From NCBI GenBank assembly GCA_028289465.1, contig JANQPM010000116.1, positions 1 to 55,906 of the forward strand: 55,906 nt of DNA. Direction: 5' to 3'. The notes below the pieces were generated by a model. It made no database searches, was not told the DNA's origin, and saw only the letters and a program-made list of their open reading frames with translations. Position 1 is the stretch's first letter, and every line of letters starts with the position of its first letter. A program made the translations under genes and the position numbers. Shown here one piece after another: positions 38,648 to 46,522 of the stretch. The stretch comes from Lysobacterales bacterium. GTDB taxonomy: Bacteria; Pseudomonadota; Gammaproteobacteria; Xanthomonadales; SZUA-36.

Positions 38648-38785
38648 CTTAGCGGCTGCGTCAGAAGGCTTCTTCACTATCGTGAAACCGCCATCTGGCT
38701 TCGCCTGCACGCGTTTAACGGCTGCGCCAGAAGGCTTCTTCACTGTCGTGAAACCGCCATCTGGCTTCGCCTACGCTACGGAAGA
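38648..38785 (-). repeat. Dispersed hairpin repeat R4, tandem 66-bp units
   Basis: Two units of 66 bases (38654-38719 and 38720-38785) each contain the core hairpin. The inner stem is TTCAC/GTGAA with loop TATC in unit one and TGTC in unit two, inside outer arms CAGA-GGC and GCC-TCTG. A degenerate GGTGTC-type end at about 38775-38803 (minus strand) faces the second receptor. The 567-base gap from 38406 to 38972 otherwise holds the terminator, the REP pair and the receptor-2 promoter region. Confidence 0.8.
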
Positions 38786-38859
38786 AGGGGACGAAAGACT
38801 CCTTTCTACCCCGCCAAAATGTTGCAAAATTGCCTTAAAATTGTTACTAATTGACTCGG

Positions 38860-38879
38860 TTTAACAAATTCTTAATGAA
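38860..38879 (+). promoter_or_regulatory. Sequence shared upstream of both TonB receptors
   Basis: TTTAACAAATTCTTAATGAA matches 35426-35445 at 17 of 20 positions or better. Each copy lies about 70-95 bases before the ribosome-binding site of its receptor. It could be a common operator or a remnant of gene duplication. Confidence 0.45.
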
Positions 38880-38972
38880 ATACGGACAGCCTTCCTTAAT
38901 TGAATTAAGACAGTTTTCGTACGTAAGTATTTGTTAAACATAATATTTCAATAAACTGGGAGATGCCTAACC

Positions 38973-41933
38973 ATGATCCGCAGGGGATTTAATCAAGATC
39001 GGCAGTCCTTCCTGAAAATGTTGCTTTTATCATCGTCCATTGCCTTGGCCACCAGCGCCTGGGCTCAGGACGAAAGCGAAGATCAGGAAGAGGACGGCCA
39101 GCAAAGCAGCAACGCAGAGCTGGACAAGGTTACTATTCTGGGTTCCCGCATTAAACGCACCGACATTGCCGGTGCCCAGCCCGTTATCGTTATTGACAAT
39201 TCACAGATGACCGAACGCGGCCAGTTGACCGTGTTTGATGCATTGTCTGACCTGTCTGTGAATAACGGCTTTAAATTCGAGGGGCCGGAATCCGCTTTAT
39301 TCACGCCTGACGTGCAGACTATCAACTTGCGCGGGTTCGGCGTCGGCAACACGTTGACCTTGATCAACGGCCGCCGTATCGCGAGCTACCCGGCCGCCTA
39401 TCAATCCAATACCACAGTGTTCAATTTCGGCGCGATTCCGGTCGCGGCAGTGGAACGGATTGAAATTCTGGCTACGGGTGCTTCCGCTATCTACGGGTCT
39501 GATGCAGTTGCCGGTGTGGTCAATATCGTGCTGCGTTCGGACGTTGACGACAACACCATCAACTTCCTGTATAACACGCCGACCGAAACCAAGAGCAATC
39601 GCGATGATATCCGCGTACAGTTCCTGACCGGTAAAACCTTTGATCGCGGCAGTTTCAGCCTGGCCTTCGAATACCAGGACCGCGAGCCGATCAACGGCGG
39701 TGATCTGGAGCAGTTCGATTCACAGCTCGATTACCCGTTCGGTAACGGCGTACTGGATCGGCAGATTCTGACCCTGGACTGGTTCCGTTCGGCATTCGGC
39801 ATTTTCCCGCGTTACCGCGAACCGATTGATATTACCGGCGCTGCCGATGGCGATGCAGCCTGCGCGCAGGCCAACGCACCGGTAGAATATGCATTCCGTG
39901 AGGGTGCAGGTAATTTCTGCGGCCATGACGATATCGCTGACACCAACTTCCGTAATGAGAAGGAAGCCTATTCCATTTTCCTGAACGGCCAGATGGATGT
40001 CGGTGACAACGGCATGCAGGCGTTTGCCGATTTCCTTTACTACACTTCCGAGTCCAGAAGCAAAGACGGGGATATCATTATTTCCGAAGATATTCTGGAC
40101 GTGACGGCGCCGGACACTATCGGCTTCGGCTTCTTTGACTGGTATCTGGCCCAGCGCGACTTCACCGAAGAAGAGCTCGGCAGGGAGTTCGGCGAGTTCT
40201 TCGAGGACGAATCTTTCAGCCTGTCGCTGGGTGCACGAGGCCCGCTGGGCTCGAACCATGATTGGGAAGTGTCGGTCAATCGCTCTGAATATACCTACGA
40301 GTCCGAGCGTCCGTGGTGGAAATGGCGTGAAGTTATCGATACCTTCCTGGGCACCTGGCACGGGGTCGGCTTCTTCGGCGACGATTGGTGGTCCGGCGGT
40401 ACGCTGGGCGAAAACCTGGGCTTCGGTCTGGGCGATCCCAGTAACCTGTACGGTTCGACCAATTCGGCGGCGGTTCTGAATGCCATCGGTACTCAGACCT
40501 ACGGCAATGACACCTCATCTTCCAGCATCAATTTCAGCCTGACCGGCGATGTCACGCAGATGAAGTATGGACCGCTGTCCTACGCGCTGGTTCTGGAATA
40601 TGAAGATCAAGATTTTGAATTCATTCCCGATGAGCTGATTCAGCAGCGTGCGCCGACGACCGATGTCAACGGCGACCCGATTACCGGCCTGACCGGGTCG
40701 GGCTGGTACCGCCTGACCGGTTATCAGGGCGAAGGCGATCGCCAGCGCTACGCGGTAGGCGGTGAGCTGCGCGTGCCGCTGCACGACACTTTCACGCTGA
40801 ATCTGGCGGCCCGTTTCGACGACTACGACAGCGGTTCGACCTCGTTCGGCAGCGATATAACGCCGTCAGCCAGCTTCGAATGGCGCCCGACCCGGAACTT
40901 GCTGGTCCGCGGCGGCTATACCGAAAGCTTCCGTGCACCCGACATGGCACAGGTCTTTGTCTCAACCGGTTTCTTTACCTCCGACTTTGACTTTGTCTCC
41001 TGCTATGAGCAGGCGGCGCTGACGGATCCAAACGTACCGCCGCCGCAGGAATTCGATACCGGCGACTGTGACTCGTCAACCACGTTCGCCCGCCGCATCG
41101 GCGCGCAGGAACTGGGCGACGAAGATCCGCTGGATGCCGAAACCGGCTTCTCTGAGTGGCTGGGCTTCTCCTGGGAAATTATGGACAACCTGACTTTCCA
41201 GGCCGACTGGAGCCGTGTCAATCTGGAAGATCGGGTACTGCAGGAAAGTACCCAGGAACTGCTGGATGACGAGTGGGAATGCTTCCGTGGTAACCTCAGC
41301 GGCGCCCGCTGTGACCAGGTCGCGACCCGGATTATCCGCCAGACGGATTCGACCACCGGCCTGTCATTTATCGACGAGTTCAACGTGACGCCGTTCAATC
41401 AGTTTGAAGAGGAAGTCGATTCACTCGATCTACGCTTGTTCTATGACCTGAACACTGACTTCGGCAGCTTCTCGTTCGTGAATGAGTACACCCACCTGAT
41501 CAGCCACGATCAGATACTGGAACCGGGTTCGCCGCCGATTGATCTGCGCGACGATCCGATTCAGGGTGGCTGGGATTTCCGTTCCCGCTACAACGGTTCG
41601 GTCACCTACCGCAATGGCGATTTCGCGACCACGCTGACAGTGTTCCGCCGTGGTACGACGACAGTCCGCCGTTGTACCTCGCAGACCGATGGCGCGAACC
41701 GCTGCACCAACGGCGACCATCGCGTCGGACCGTACATCACCTGGAACTGGACCGGCCAGTACAATGTCAACGACAACTTTGCGGTACGGGCCCGGGTGGT
41801 AAACCTGTTTGACCAGGAACCGCCGGTAGACGATACCCATCTGTTCTTCGACGAGCCGTGGTACAACATTTTCGTGTACTCCGGTGCAGGTATCGGACGC
41901 CAGGTGGCGCTGGAAGCAGAATACTCGTTCTGA
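38973..41933 (+). CDS. TonB-dependent outer-membrane receptor, copy 2
   Basis: This 986-residue paralogue of the preceding receptor has a similar signal peptide ending TSAWAQ near residue 32. An acidic linker and a TonB-box-like LDKVTILGSRI (about 50-60) follow. The plug ends GASAIYGSDAVAGVVNIVLR. The shared early loop motif GAGNFCGHDD confirms the relationship, but the rest is well diverged. The C-terminus ends LEAEYSF with the usual terminal Phe. GGGAG lies upstream of the start. It sits between two terminators, so it is a single-gene unit. The substrate is unknown; no associated hydrolase or siderophore genes are nearby. Confidence 0.95.
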   Translation: MIRRGFNQDRQSFLKMLLLSSSIALATSAWAQDESEDQEEDGQQSSNAELDKVTILGSRIKRTDIAGAQPVIVIDNSQMTERGQLTVFDALSDLSVNNGFKFEGPESALFTPDVQTINLRGFGVGNTLTLINGRRIASYPAAYQSNTTVFNFGAIPVAAVERIEILATGASAIYGSDAVAGVVNIVLRSDVDDNTINFLYNTPTETKSNRDDIRVQFLTGKTFDRGSFSLAFEYQDREPINGGDLEQFDSQLDYPFGNGVLDRQILTLDWFRSAFGIFPRYREPIDITGAADGDAACAQANAPVEYAFREGAGNFCGHDDIADTNFRNEKEAYSIFLNGQMDVGDNGMQAFADFLYYTSESRSKDGDIIISEDILDVTAPDTIGFGFFDWYLAQRDFTEEELGREFGEFFEDESFSLSLGARGPLGSNHDWEVSVNRSEYTYESERPWWKWREVIDTFLGTWHGVGFFGDDWWSGGTLGENLGFGLGDPSNLYGSTNSAAVLNAIGTQTYGNDTSSSSINFSLTGDVTQMKYGPLSYALVLEYEDQDFEFIPDELIQQRAPTTDVNGDPITGLTGSGWYRLTGYQGEGDRQRYAVGGELRVPLHDTFTLNLAARFDDYDSGSTSFGSDITPSASFEWRPTRNLLVRGGYTESFRAPDMAQVFVSTGFFTSDFDFVSCYEQAALTDPNVPPPQEFDTGDCDSSTTFARRIGAQELGDEDPLDAETGFSEWLGFSWEIMDNLTFQADWSRVNLEDRVLQESTQELLDDEWECFRGNLSGARCDQVATRIIRQTDSTTGLSFIDEFNVTPFNQFEEEVDSLDLRLFYDLNTDFGSFSFVNEYTHLISHDQILEPGSPPIDLRDDPIQGGWDFRSRYNGSVTYRNGDFATTLTVFRRGTTTVRRCTSQTDGANRCTNGDHRVGPYITWNWTGQYNVNDNFAVRARVVNLFDQEPPVDDTHLFFDEPWYNIFVYSGAGIGRQVALEAEYSF

Positions 41934-41952
41934 TCCATCGCGCTTAAGCGAT

Positions 41953-41982
41953 AAAAAGCCCGGCATTCGCCGGGCTTTTTTT
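41953..41982. terminator. Bidirectional terminator between TonB receptor 2 and ppsA
   Basis: AAAAAGCCCGGC and GCCGGGCTTTTTTT form a 7-bp stem with an ATTC loop. The genes on either side converge on it, and it has an A-run and a T-run suitable for both strands. Confidence 0.93.
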
Positions 41983-42016
41983 ATGACTGGCCAATTAGGT
42001 GGCCGAGTAGCCGCGG

Positions 42017-44374
42017 TCAACCTTTGCTCAAGCGCAGCCAGGTATCGACGACAGTGTCCGGGTTCAAGGAAATGCTCTCGATACCCTGGTCCAGCAGCCA
42101 TTGCGCCAGGTCCGGGTGATCGGACGGCCCCTGGCCGCAGATACCGACATATTTACCGCGCCGTCTTGCAGTCTGAATGGCCATCTCCAGCATCTTTTTC
42201 ACCGCCGGATTGCGTTCGTCGAATAAGTGGGCGATCAGGCCGGAGTCGCGATCCAGGCCCAGTGTGAGCTGGGTCAGATCATTGGAGCCGATCGAGAAGC
42301 CGTCGAAGATATCCAGAAATTCATCGGCCAGCAGTGCATTCGAAGGCAGTTCGCACATCATGATGATCTTTAATTCGTTCCGTCCCTGTTCCAGACCGAA
42401 ACGCCGCATGACTTCGATCACGCCCCGGCCTTCATCCAGCGTGCGCACGAACGGCACCATGGCCCAGACATTGGTCAATCCCATATCGTCGCGTACCCGG
42501 CGCAGCGCTCGGCATTCCAGTTCGAAGCAATCTTGAAACGCGTCTGAGACATAGCGTGCCGCGCCGCGGAAACCGAGCATCGGATTTTCTTCGTGCGGTT
42601 CGAATTCGCGGCCGCCGATCAGGTTGGCGTATTCGTTGGATTTGAAATCTGACAGGCGCACGATCACCGGTTCGGGCGCAAAAGCCGCGGCGATCGTGCT
42701 GATACCCTCGGCCAGCCGGTCGACATAGTAGTCCACCGGCCCGGCATAGCCACCGATTTTGTCGTCGATCTCGCGTTTCAGGTCGGCATCCAGGCGGTCG
42801 TAGTTCAGCAAGGCTTTCGGGTGAATGCCGATCATTCGGTTAATAATGAATTCCAGGCGTGCCAGACCGACACCGGCGTTCGGAATATGGCTGAATTCAA
42901 ATGCCCGGTCGGGGTTGCCCACGTTCATCATGATTTTCAGCGGCGGGGCCGGCATTTCCCCGAGATCATCGCGCTGTACTTCAAACTCCAAAGCGCCATC
43001 GTAAACCGTGCCGGTATCGCCTTCGGCGCAAGACACGGTAACCGGACTGCCATGGGTAATGAGCTCGGTGGCATTTCCGCAGCCAACTACAGCCGGGATG
43101 CCCAGTTCGCGCGCGATAATCGCGGCATGGCAGGTACGGCCGCCGCGGTTGGTGACAATGGCGGCAGCTCGTTTCATTACCGGCTCCCAGTCCGGATCGG
43201 TCATATCGGTGACCAGTACGTCGCCGGCCTCTACCTGGTTCATATCAGCGATCGATGCGATGACCTTGGCGGTACCGCTGCCGATGCGCTGGCCGATGCT
43301 GCGGCCTTCGGTAATCGCGTCGGAGCGCTGCAGCAGGCGATATCGCTCCCGACTGCTGCCGGCACGGCTCTTAACCGTCTCCGGCCGCGCCTGGACGATG
43401 TACAGCTCGCCGCTATTGCCGTCTTTGGCCCACTCGATATCCATCGGCCGACCGTAGTGCTGTTCGATGCTGACCGCTTGTTCGGCCAGTTGCTGGGCTT
43501 CCTGATCGGAAATGCAGAATTGCCGGCGCTGGTGTTCCGCGACCGCTTGTGTCCGTACACCGCCGCCATGGTCATCGGCATAGGTCATTTGCAGCGCCTT
43601 GCCGCCGCGGTTTCGCCGCAGTACGGCCGGCCGGCCGGCAGCCAGCGCTGCCTTATAGACATAAAACTCATCCGGGTTGACCGCACCCTGGACGACAGTC
43701 TCGCCGAGACCGTAGGATGCGGTGATAAATACCACATCCCGAAAACCGGATTCGGTATCCAGCGTGAACATCACGCCGGACGTACCGATGTCGGAACGTA
43801 CCATCTGCTGGATGCCGGCCGACAGGGACACCGCGCTGTGGTCGAAGCCGTGATGTACGCGATAGGCGATCGCGCGGTCGTTATACAACGAGGCGAAGAC
43901 TGCCTTGATCTTGTCCAGCACGGCATCGACACCGCGTACGTTCAGGAAGGTCTCCTGCTGACCGGCAAATGAGGCGTCCGGCAGGTCTTCCGCAGTCGCT
44001 GAAGAGCGCACGGCCACGGCCAGTTCCGGGCCTGACTTGCGCTCCAGTTGGGTATAGGCGCTTTTAACCGCCTGTTCCAGTTCGGACGGCAGCGGTTGTT
44101 CCATTATCCACTGGCGAATCTCGCGTCCGGCTTCGGCCAGCAGGCCCACATCCTCGACATCGAGTTCCTTCAGCGTTCCGTCGATCCGGCTCTTGAGTCC
44201 GGACTCGCGCAGAAAATCCTGATAGGCCTGGGCGGTGGTCGCGAAACCGCCGGGGACACTGATGCCGAGACCGGCAAGGTTGCTGATCATTTCCCCGAGG
44301 GATGCGTTTTTTCCACCGACCCGGTCCAAATCCGCCATGCCCAATTGGTCCAGCCACAAGATGTGTTCGTTCAC
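42017..44374 (-). CDS. ppsA: Phosphoenolpyruvate synthase
   Basis: The enzyme makes phosphoenolpyruvate, AMP and phosphate from pyruvate and ATP for gluconeogenesis. The 785-residue protein has an N-terminal ATP-grasp-like domain ([12 protein letters not shown], then [20 protein letters not shown]). The swivelling phosphohistidine domain carries the catalytic His in [14 protein letters not shown]. The C-terminal TIM barrel contains [12 protein letters not shown] and [11 protein letters not shown]. The start is GTG with GGGAG upstream. It is divergent from ppsR, which encodes the kinase/phosphatase that controls it, matching the arrangement in many proteobacteria. Length and motifs are typical. 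Confidence 0.98.
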   Translation of the reverse strand: MNEHILWLDQLGMADLDRVGGKNASLGEMISNLAGLGISVPGGFATTAQAYQDFLRESGLKSRIDGTLKELDVEDVGLLAEAGREIRQWIMEQPLPSELEQAVKSAYTQLERKSGPELAVAVRSSATAEDLPDASFAGQQETFLNVRGVDAVLDKIKAVFASLYNDRAIAYRVHHGFDHSAVSLSAGIQQMVRSDIGTSGVMFTLDTESGFRDVVFITASYGLGETVVQGAVNPDEFYVYKAALAAGRPAVLRRNRGGKALQMTYADDHGGGVRTQAVAEHQRRQFCISDQEAQQLAEQAVSIEQHYGRPMDIEWAKDGNSGELYIVQARPETVKSRAGSSRERYRLLQRSDAITEGRSIGQRIGSGTAKVIASIADMNQVEAGDVLVTDMTDPDWEPVMKRAAAIVTNRGGRTCHAAIIARELGIPAVVGCGNATELITHGSPVTVSCAEGDTGTVYDGALEFEVQRDDLGEMPAPPLKIMMNVGNPDRAFEFSHIPNAGVGLARLEFIINRMIGIHPKALLNYDRLDADLKREIDDKIGGYAGPVDYYVDRLAEGISTIAAAFAPEPVIVRLSDFKSNEYANLIGGREFEPHEENPMLGFRGAARYVSDAFQDCFELECRALRRVRDDMGLTNVWAMVPFVRTLDEGRGVIEVMRRFGLEQGRNELKIIMMCELPSNALLADEFLDIFDGFSIGSNDLTQLTLGLDRDSGLIAHLFDERNPAVKKMLEMAIQTARRRGKYVGICGQGPSDHPDLAQWLLDQGIESISLNPDTVVDTWLRLSKG

Positions 44375-44488
44375 ACCGATCTCCCATTTTTCGAAAATTC
44401 GCCCGCTGCTTCAGGGAAGGCTATTCTATGCTCTGGTATGCGGCGCGCGATGAGCGCGCGAAACGCGTTATTCTAACTGAGGAGTGAC

Positions 44489-45304
44489 ATGCAACGCACT
44501 GTCTTCTTTATCTCTGACGGTACGGCGATTACCGCTGAAACGCTGGGCCATACCCTGCTGACCCAATTTAACGGAATCGACTTTCGCCAGGTGCGTCTGC
44601 CGTTTGTCGACAGCCGGGTAAAAGCCGAGAAAGCCGTGACCGAGATCAACCGGGCGGCGGATCAGGATCAAGCCCAGCCGATCGTATTCAATTCCATTAT
44701 AGATCCGGAGCTTGGCCGGATTATCGGCAACAGCCGGGGCCACCTGGTGGACCTGTTCGGTGCGTTTATCGGCTCACTGGAGCAAGCGCTGGGCGTGAAG
44801 AGCAGCCCGACCGTCGGGCAGGCGCACGGGCTCGGTGACATCGAGGCATATGAGACGCGCATGGAAGCAACCAACTATGCCATGAACCACGATGACGGCA
44901 TGAATATTCGGCTTGGCGATGCCGACCTGATTCTGGTCGGTGTATCGCGCTCCGGCAAGACGCCGACCTGTTTGTATATGGCATTGCACTTCGGTGTGAA
45001 GGCTGCGAATTATCCGCTGACCGACGACGACCTGGAGCAGTCACGGCTGCCGGTGTTTCTGCGCCAGCACCGGCAGAAGTTGTTCGGTTTGACCATCGAG
45101 CCGGAACGTCTGGCCCAGATTCGTGAAACGCGCAAACCGGGCAGCCGCTATGCGTCCATTCGCCAGTGCAAACGCGAAGTGGAATCGGCCGAGTCGCTGA
45201 TTCGCATGGAGGGCGTGTCGATTTTAAGTACCACGCACAGTTCGATCGAAGAAATTGCGAGCCGCATTATGCTGAAGCTCGGCCTGGATCGCGAAATGCA
45301 CTGA
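44489..45304 (+). CDS. ppsR: PEP synthase regulatory protein (kinase and pyrophosphorylase)
   Basis: PpsR, a DUF299 protein, inactivates PEP synthase by ADP-dependent phosphorylation of a threonine next to the catalytic histidine and reverses this by phosphate-dependent dephosphorylation. The 271-residue protein opens RTVFFISDGTAITAETLGH. It carries the P-loop GVSRSGKTPTCLYMA near residues 151-165. It is divergent from ppsA across 114 bases. Both directions have TATTCTA hexamer-like sequences in the gap (44420-44426 and 44470-44476). GAGGAG precedes the ATG. Identity is firm. Confidence 0.97.
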   Translation: MQRTVFFISDGTAITAETLGHTLLTQFNGIDFRQVRLPFVDSRVKAEKAVTEINRAADQDQAQPIVFNSIIDPELGRIIGNSRGHLVDLFGAFIGSLEQALGVKSSPTVGQAHGLGDIEAYETRMEATNYAMNHDDGMNIRLGDADLILVGVSRSGKTPTCLYMALHFGVKAANYPLTDDDLEQSRLPVFLRQHRQKLFGLTIEPERLAQIRETRKPGSRYASIRQCKREVESAESLIRMEGVSILSTTHSSIEEIASRIMLKLGLDREMH

Positions 45305-45350
45305 GACCGGTAGCGTCTTCAACGGGCAACGGCTATGTTAGACTCTGGAC

Positions 45351-45860
45351 ATGGTTTCGTTTGTCCAACAAGGCGGATTTATCCGGCGCCCGAAGCTCAG
45401 GCGCCTGATGGCCGTGCAGGAAGAAATCTATCGGCAGCTGATGTTGCTGATTCCCGATGCGATCTCAAGCTCGGACTGGCTGGTTTCGCGGGTTTCGGGT
45501 TCTCCGCCGCTGTATTTGCAGGTCCTGGAACGACACCGCTATACTGATTTTCTACGGCTGACTTATGCGTTTAACGAAGACGGGCATGAAATCCATAATC
45601 CGAATGCGCATATACGGCTGTACTACGATGCCCGTATCGCCGAGGTTACATCGTACAGTTGGGGGCAGGGGATACGACGCTTTGCCAGCCCTTATCTGCC
45701 GCCGCGCAACGTGCTGATCAGAAATTGGCGCCTGAACCAGGCACTGGATAAATGGCTGACCTATTTGCTGGGCCAGGGTCACAGCCTGGAGACCATGCAC
45801 CCCGAAGAACCGGAAAAGCTGCGCGATTTACGCTTTCCGGAACCGCTTACGGTGGCCTGA
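45351..45860 (+). CDS. DUF1249 family protein (YqiB-like)
   Basis: This 169-residue cytoplasmic protein resembles the DUF1249/YqiB family of unknown function. The diagnostic region is HIRLYYDARIAEVTSYSWGQGIRRF, here cited in part, which matches the family's V-R-L-Y-H-D-A pattern. The C-terminal part aligns to the family end with NQALDKWLTYLLGQGHSLE. The ATG at 45351 is used, but an internal ATG at 45408 could be the true start because the upstream ribosome-binding site is poor and family members begin near that point. It lies between ppsR and two tRNA genes on the same strand. Confidence 0.85.
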   Translation: MVSFVQQGGFIRRPKLRRLMAVQEEIYRQLMLLIPDAISSSDWLVSRVSGSPPLYLQVLERHRYTDFLRLTYAFNEDGHEIHNPNAHIRLYYDARIAEVTSYSWGQGIRRFASPYLPPRNVLIRNWRLNQALDKWLTYLLGQGHSLETMHPEEPEKLRDLRFPEPLTVA

Positions 45861-45882
45861 AGCCTACCGCTTTGGAGCTGCA

Positions 45883-45911
45883 TTGACAGCTTGATGCCGG
45901 TTCAGTATGAT
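45883..45911 (+). promoter_or_regulatory. Promoter of the tRNA operon
   Basis: A consensus TTGACA (45883-45888), a 17-base spacer and TATGAT (45906-45911) are followed by a GC-rich discriminator, GCGCGG, typical of stringently controlled stable-RNA promoters. The tRNA-Ala gene starts 13 bases after the -10 box. Confidence 0.9.
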
Positions 45912-45923
45912 GCGCGGTCTTTC

Positions 45924-45999
<76 letters not shown>

Positions 46000-46055
46000 G
46001 ATTTTACAGCCCGAATTCAAGCGCAGCCTAGGTGCGTTGCTGTAAAGCGAACAAT

Positions 46056-46131
46056 GTCCCGTTCGTCTAGAGGCCTAGGACTCCGCCCTTTCACGGCGGC
46101 AACAGGGGTTCGAATCCCCTACGGGACGCCA
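46056..46131 (+). tRNA. tRNA-Glu (anticodon TTC)
   Basis: The 76-base gene has acceptor GTCCCGT paired with ACGGGAC, anticodon stem CCGCC/GGCGG around CTTTCAC (anticodon TTC), and T arm AGGGG-TTCGAAT-CCCCT. CCA is encoded. It lies 56 bases after tRNA-Ala and is probably co-transcribed. Confidence 0.97.
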
Positions 46132-46134
46132 TAT

Positions 46135-46165
46135 AAAAAAGCCCGGCCAAGCGCCGGGTTTTTTT
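46135..46165 (+). terminator. Intrinsic terminator of the tRNA operon
   Basis: An A-run, GCCCGGC, CAA and GCGCCGGG, then seven T form a GC-rich hairpin with a T tail, beginning four bases after the tRNA-Glu CCA end. Confidence 0.9.
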
Positions 46166-46170
46166 ATATG

Positions 46171-46380
46171 CCTTCGAAAGGGTTCGAACCCATGCGCAAA
46201 GCGCATCGGGTTCGGGCCGCAGCAAGGCAAAGCCCTGCGAAGACCGCGAGCACAGTATAGGCAAGCCTGATATGGCGGTTTGCCCGCAGGGCAAGAAGCC
46301 TTGTCAAGGTGCCGTTATGCGTGCAGCCGCGCAGGGCAATCCCCTGGCATAGCCGTTCAGCCTTGGCAGTACGCCAGAAT
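46171..46380. repeat. Hairpin-rich relic tract after the tRNA genes (R6)
   Basis: The 391-base gap between tRNA-Glu and the addB-like gene has no believable gene. CGAACCCATGCGC (46185-46197) pairs with GCGCAT-c-GGGTTCG (46201-46214) around AAA. A second small hairpin lies at 46222-46238. At 46274-46298 the dispersed-repeat core appears again as GGCGGTTTGCCC-gca-GGGCAAGAAGCC, without the GGTGTC-type end. The rest, to 46522, shows no clear structure. Confidence 0.65.
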
Positions 46381-46522
46381 AGAACTTTATTCACATCGTT
46401 CCACCCATAAACAAGTGCATCGAGTTAAGCTCGAAGCAGTTACGCGTTCATGCGCCCATCCTGTCCATTAAGGTATGATTGCCATAAAGCCGATATGAAT
46501 TCGCAAGCAAGAAAATAACCCT

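Noticed and set aside
46054..46294. ORFs reading through tRNA-Glu on both strands
   Set aside because: They translate the tRNA gene and a hairpin tract; such peptides (SRRGFEPLLPP-like) are common artefacts of tRNA genes.
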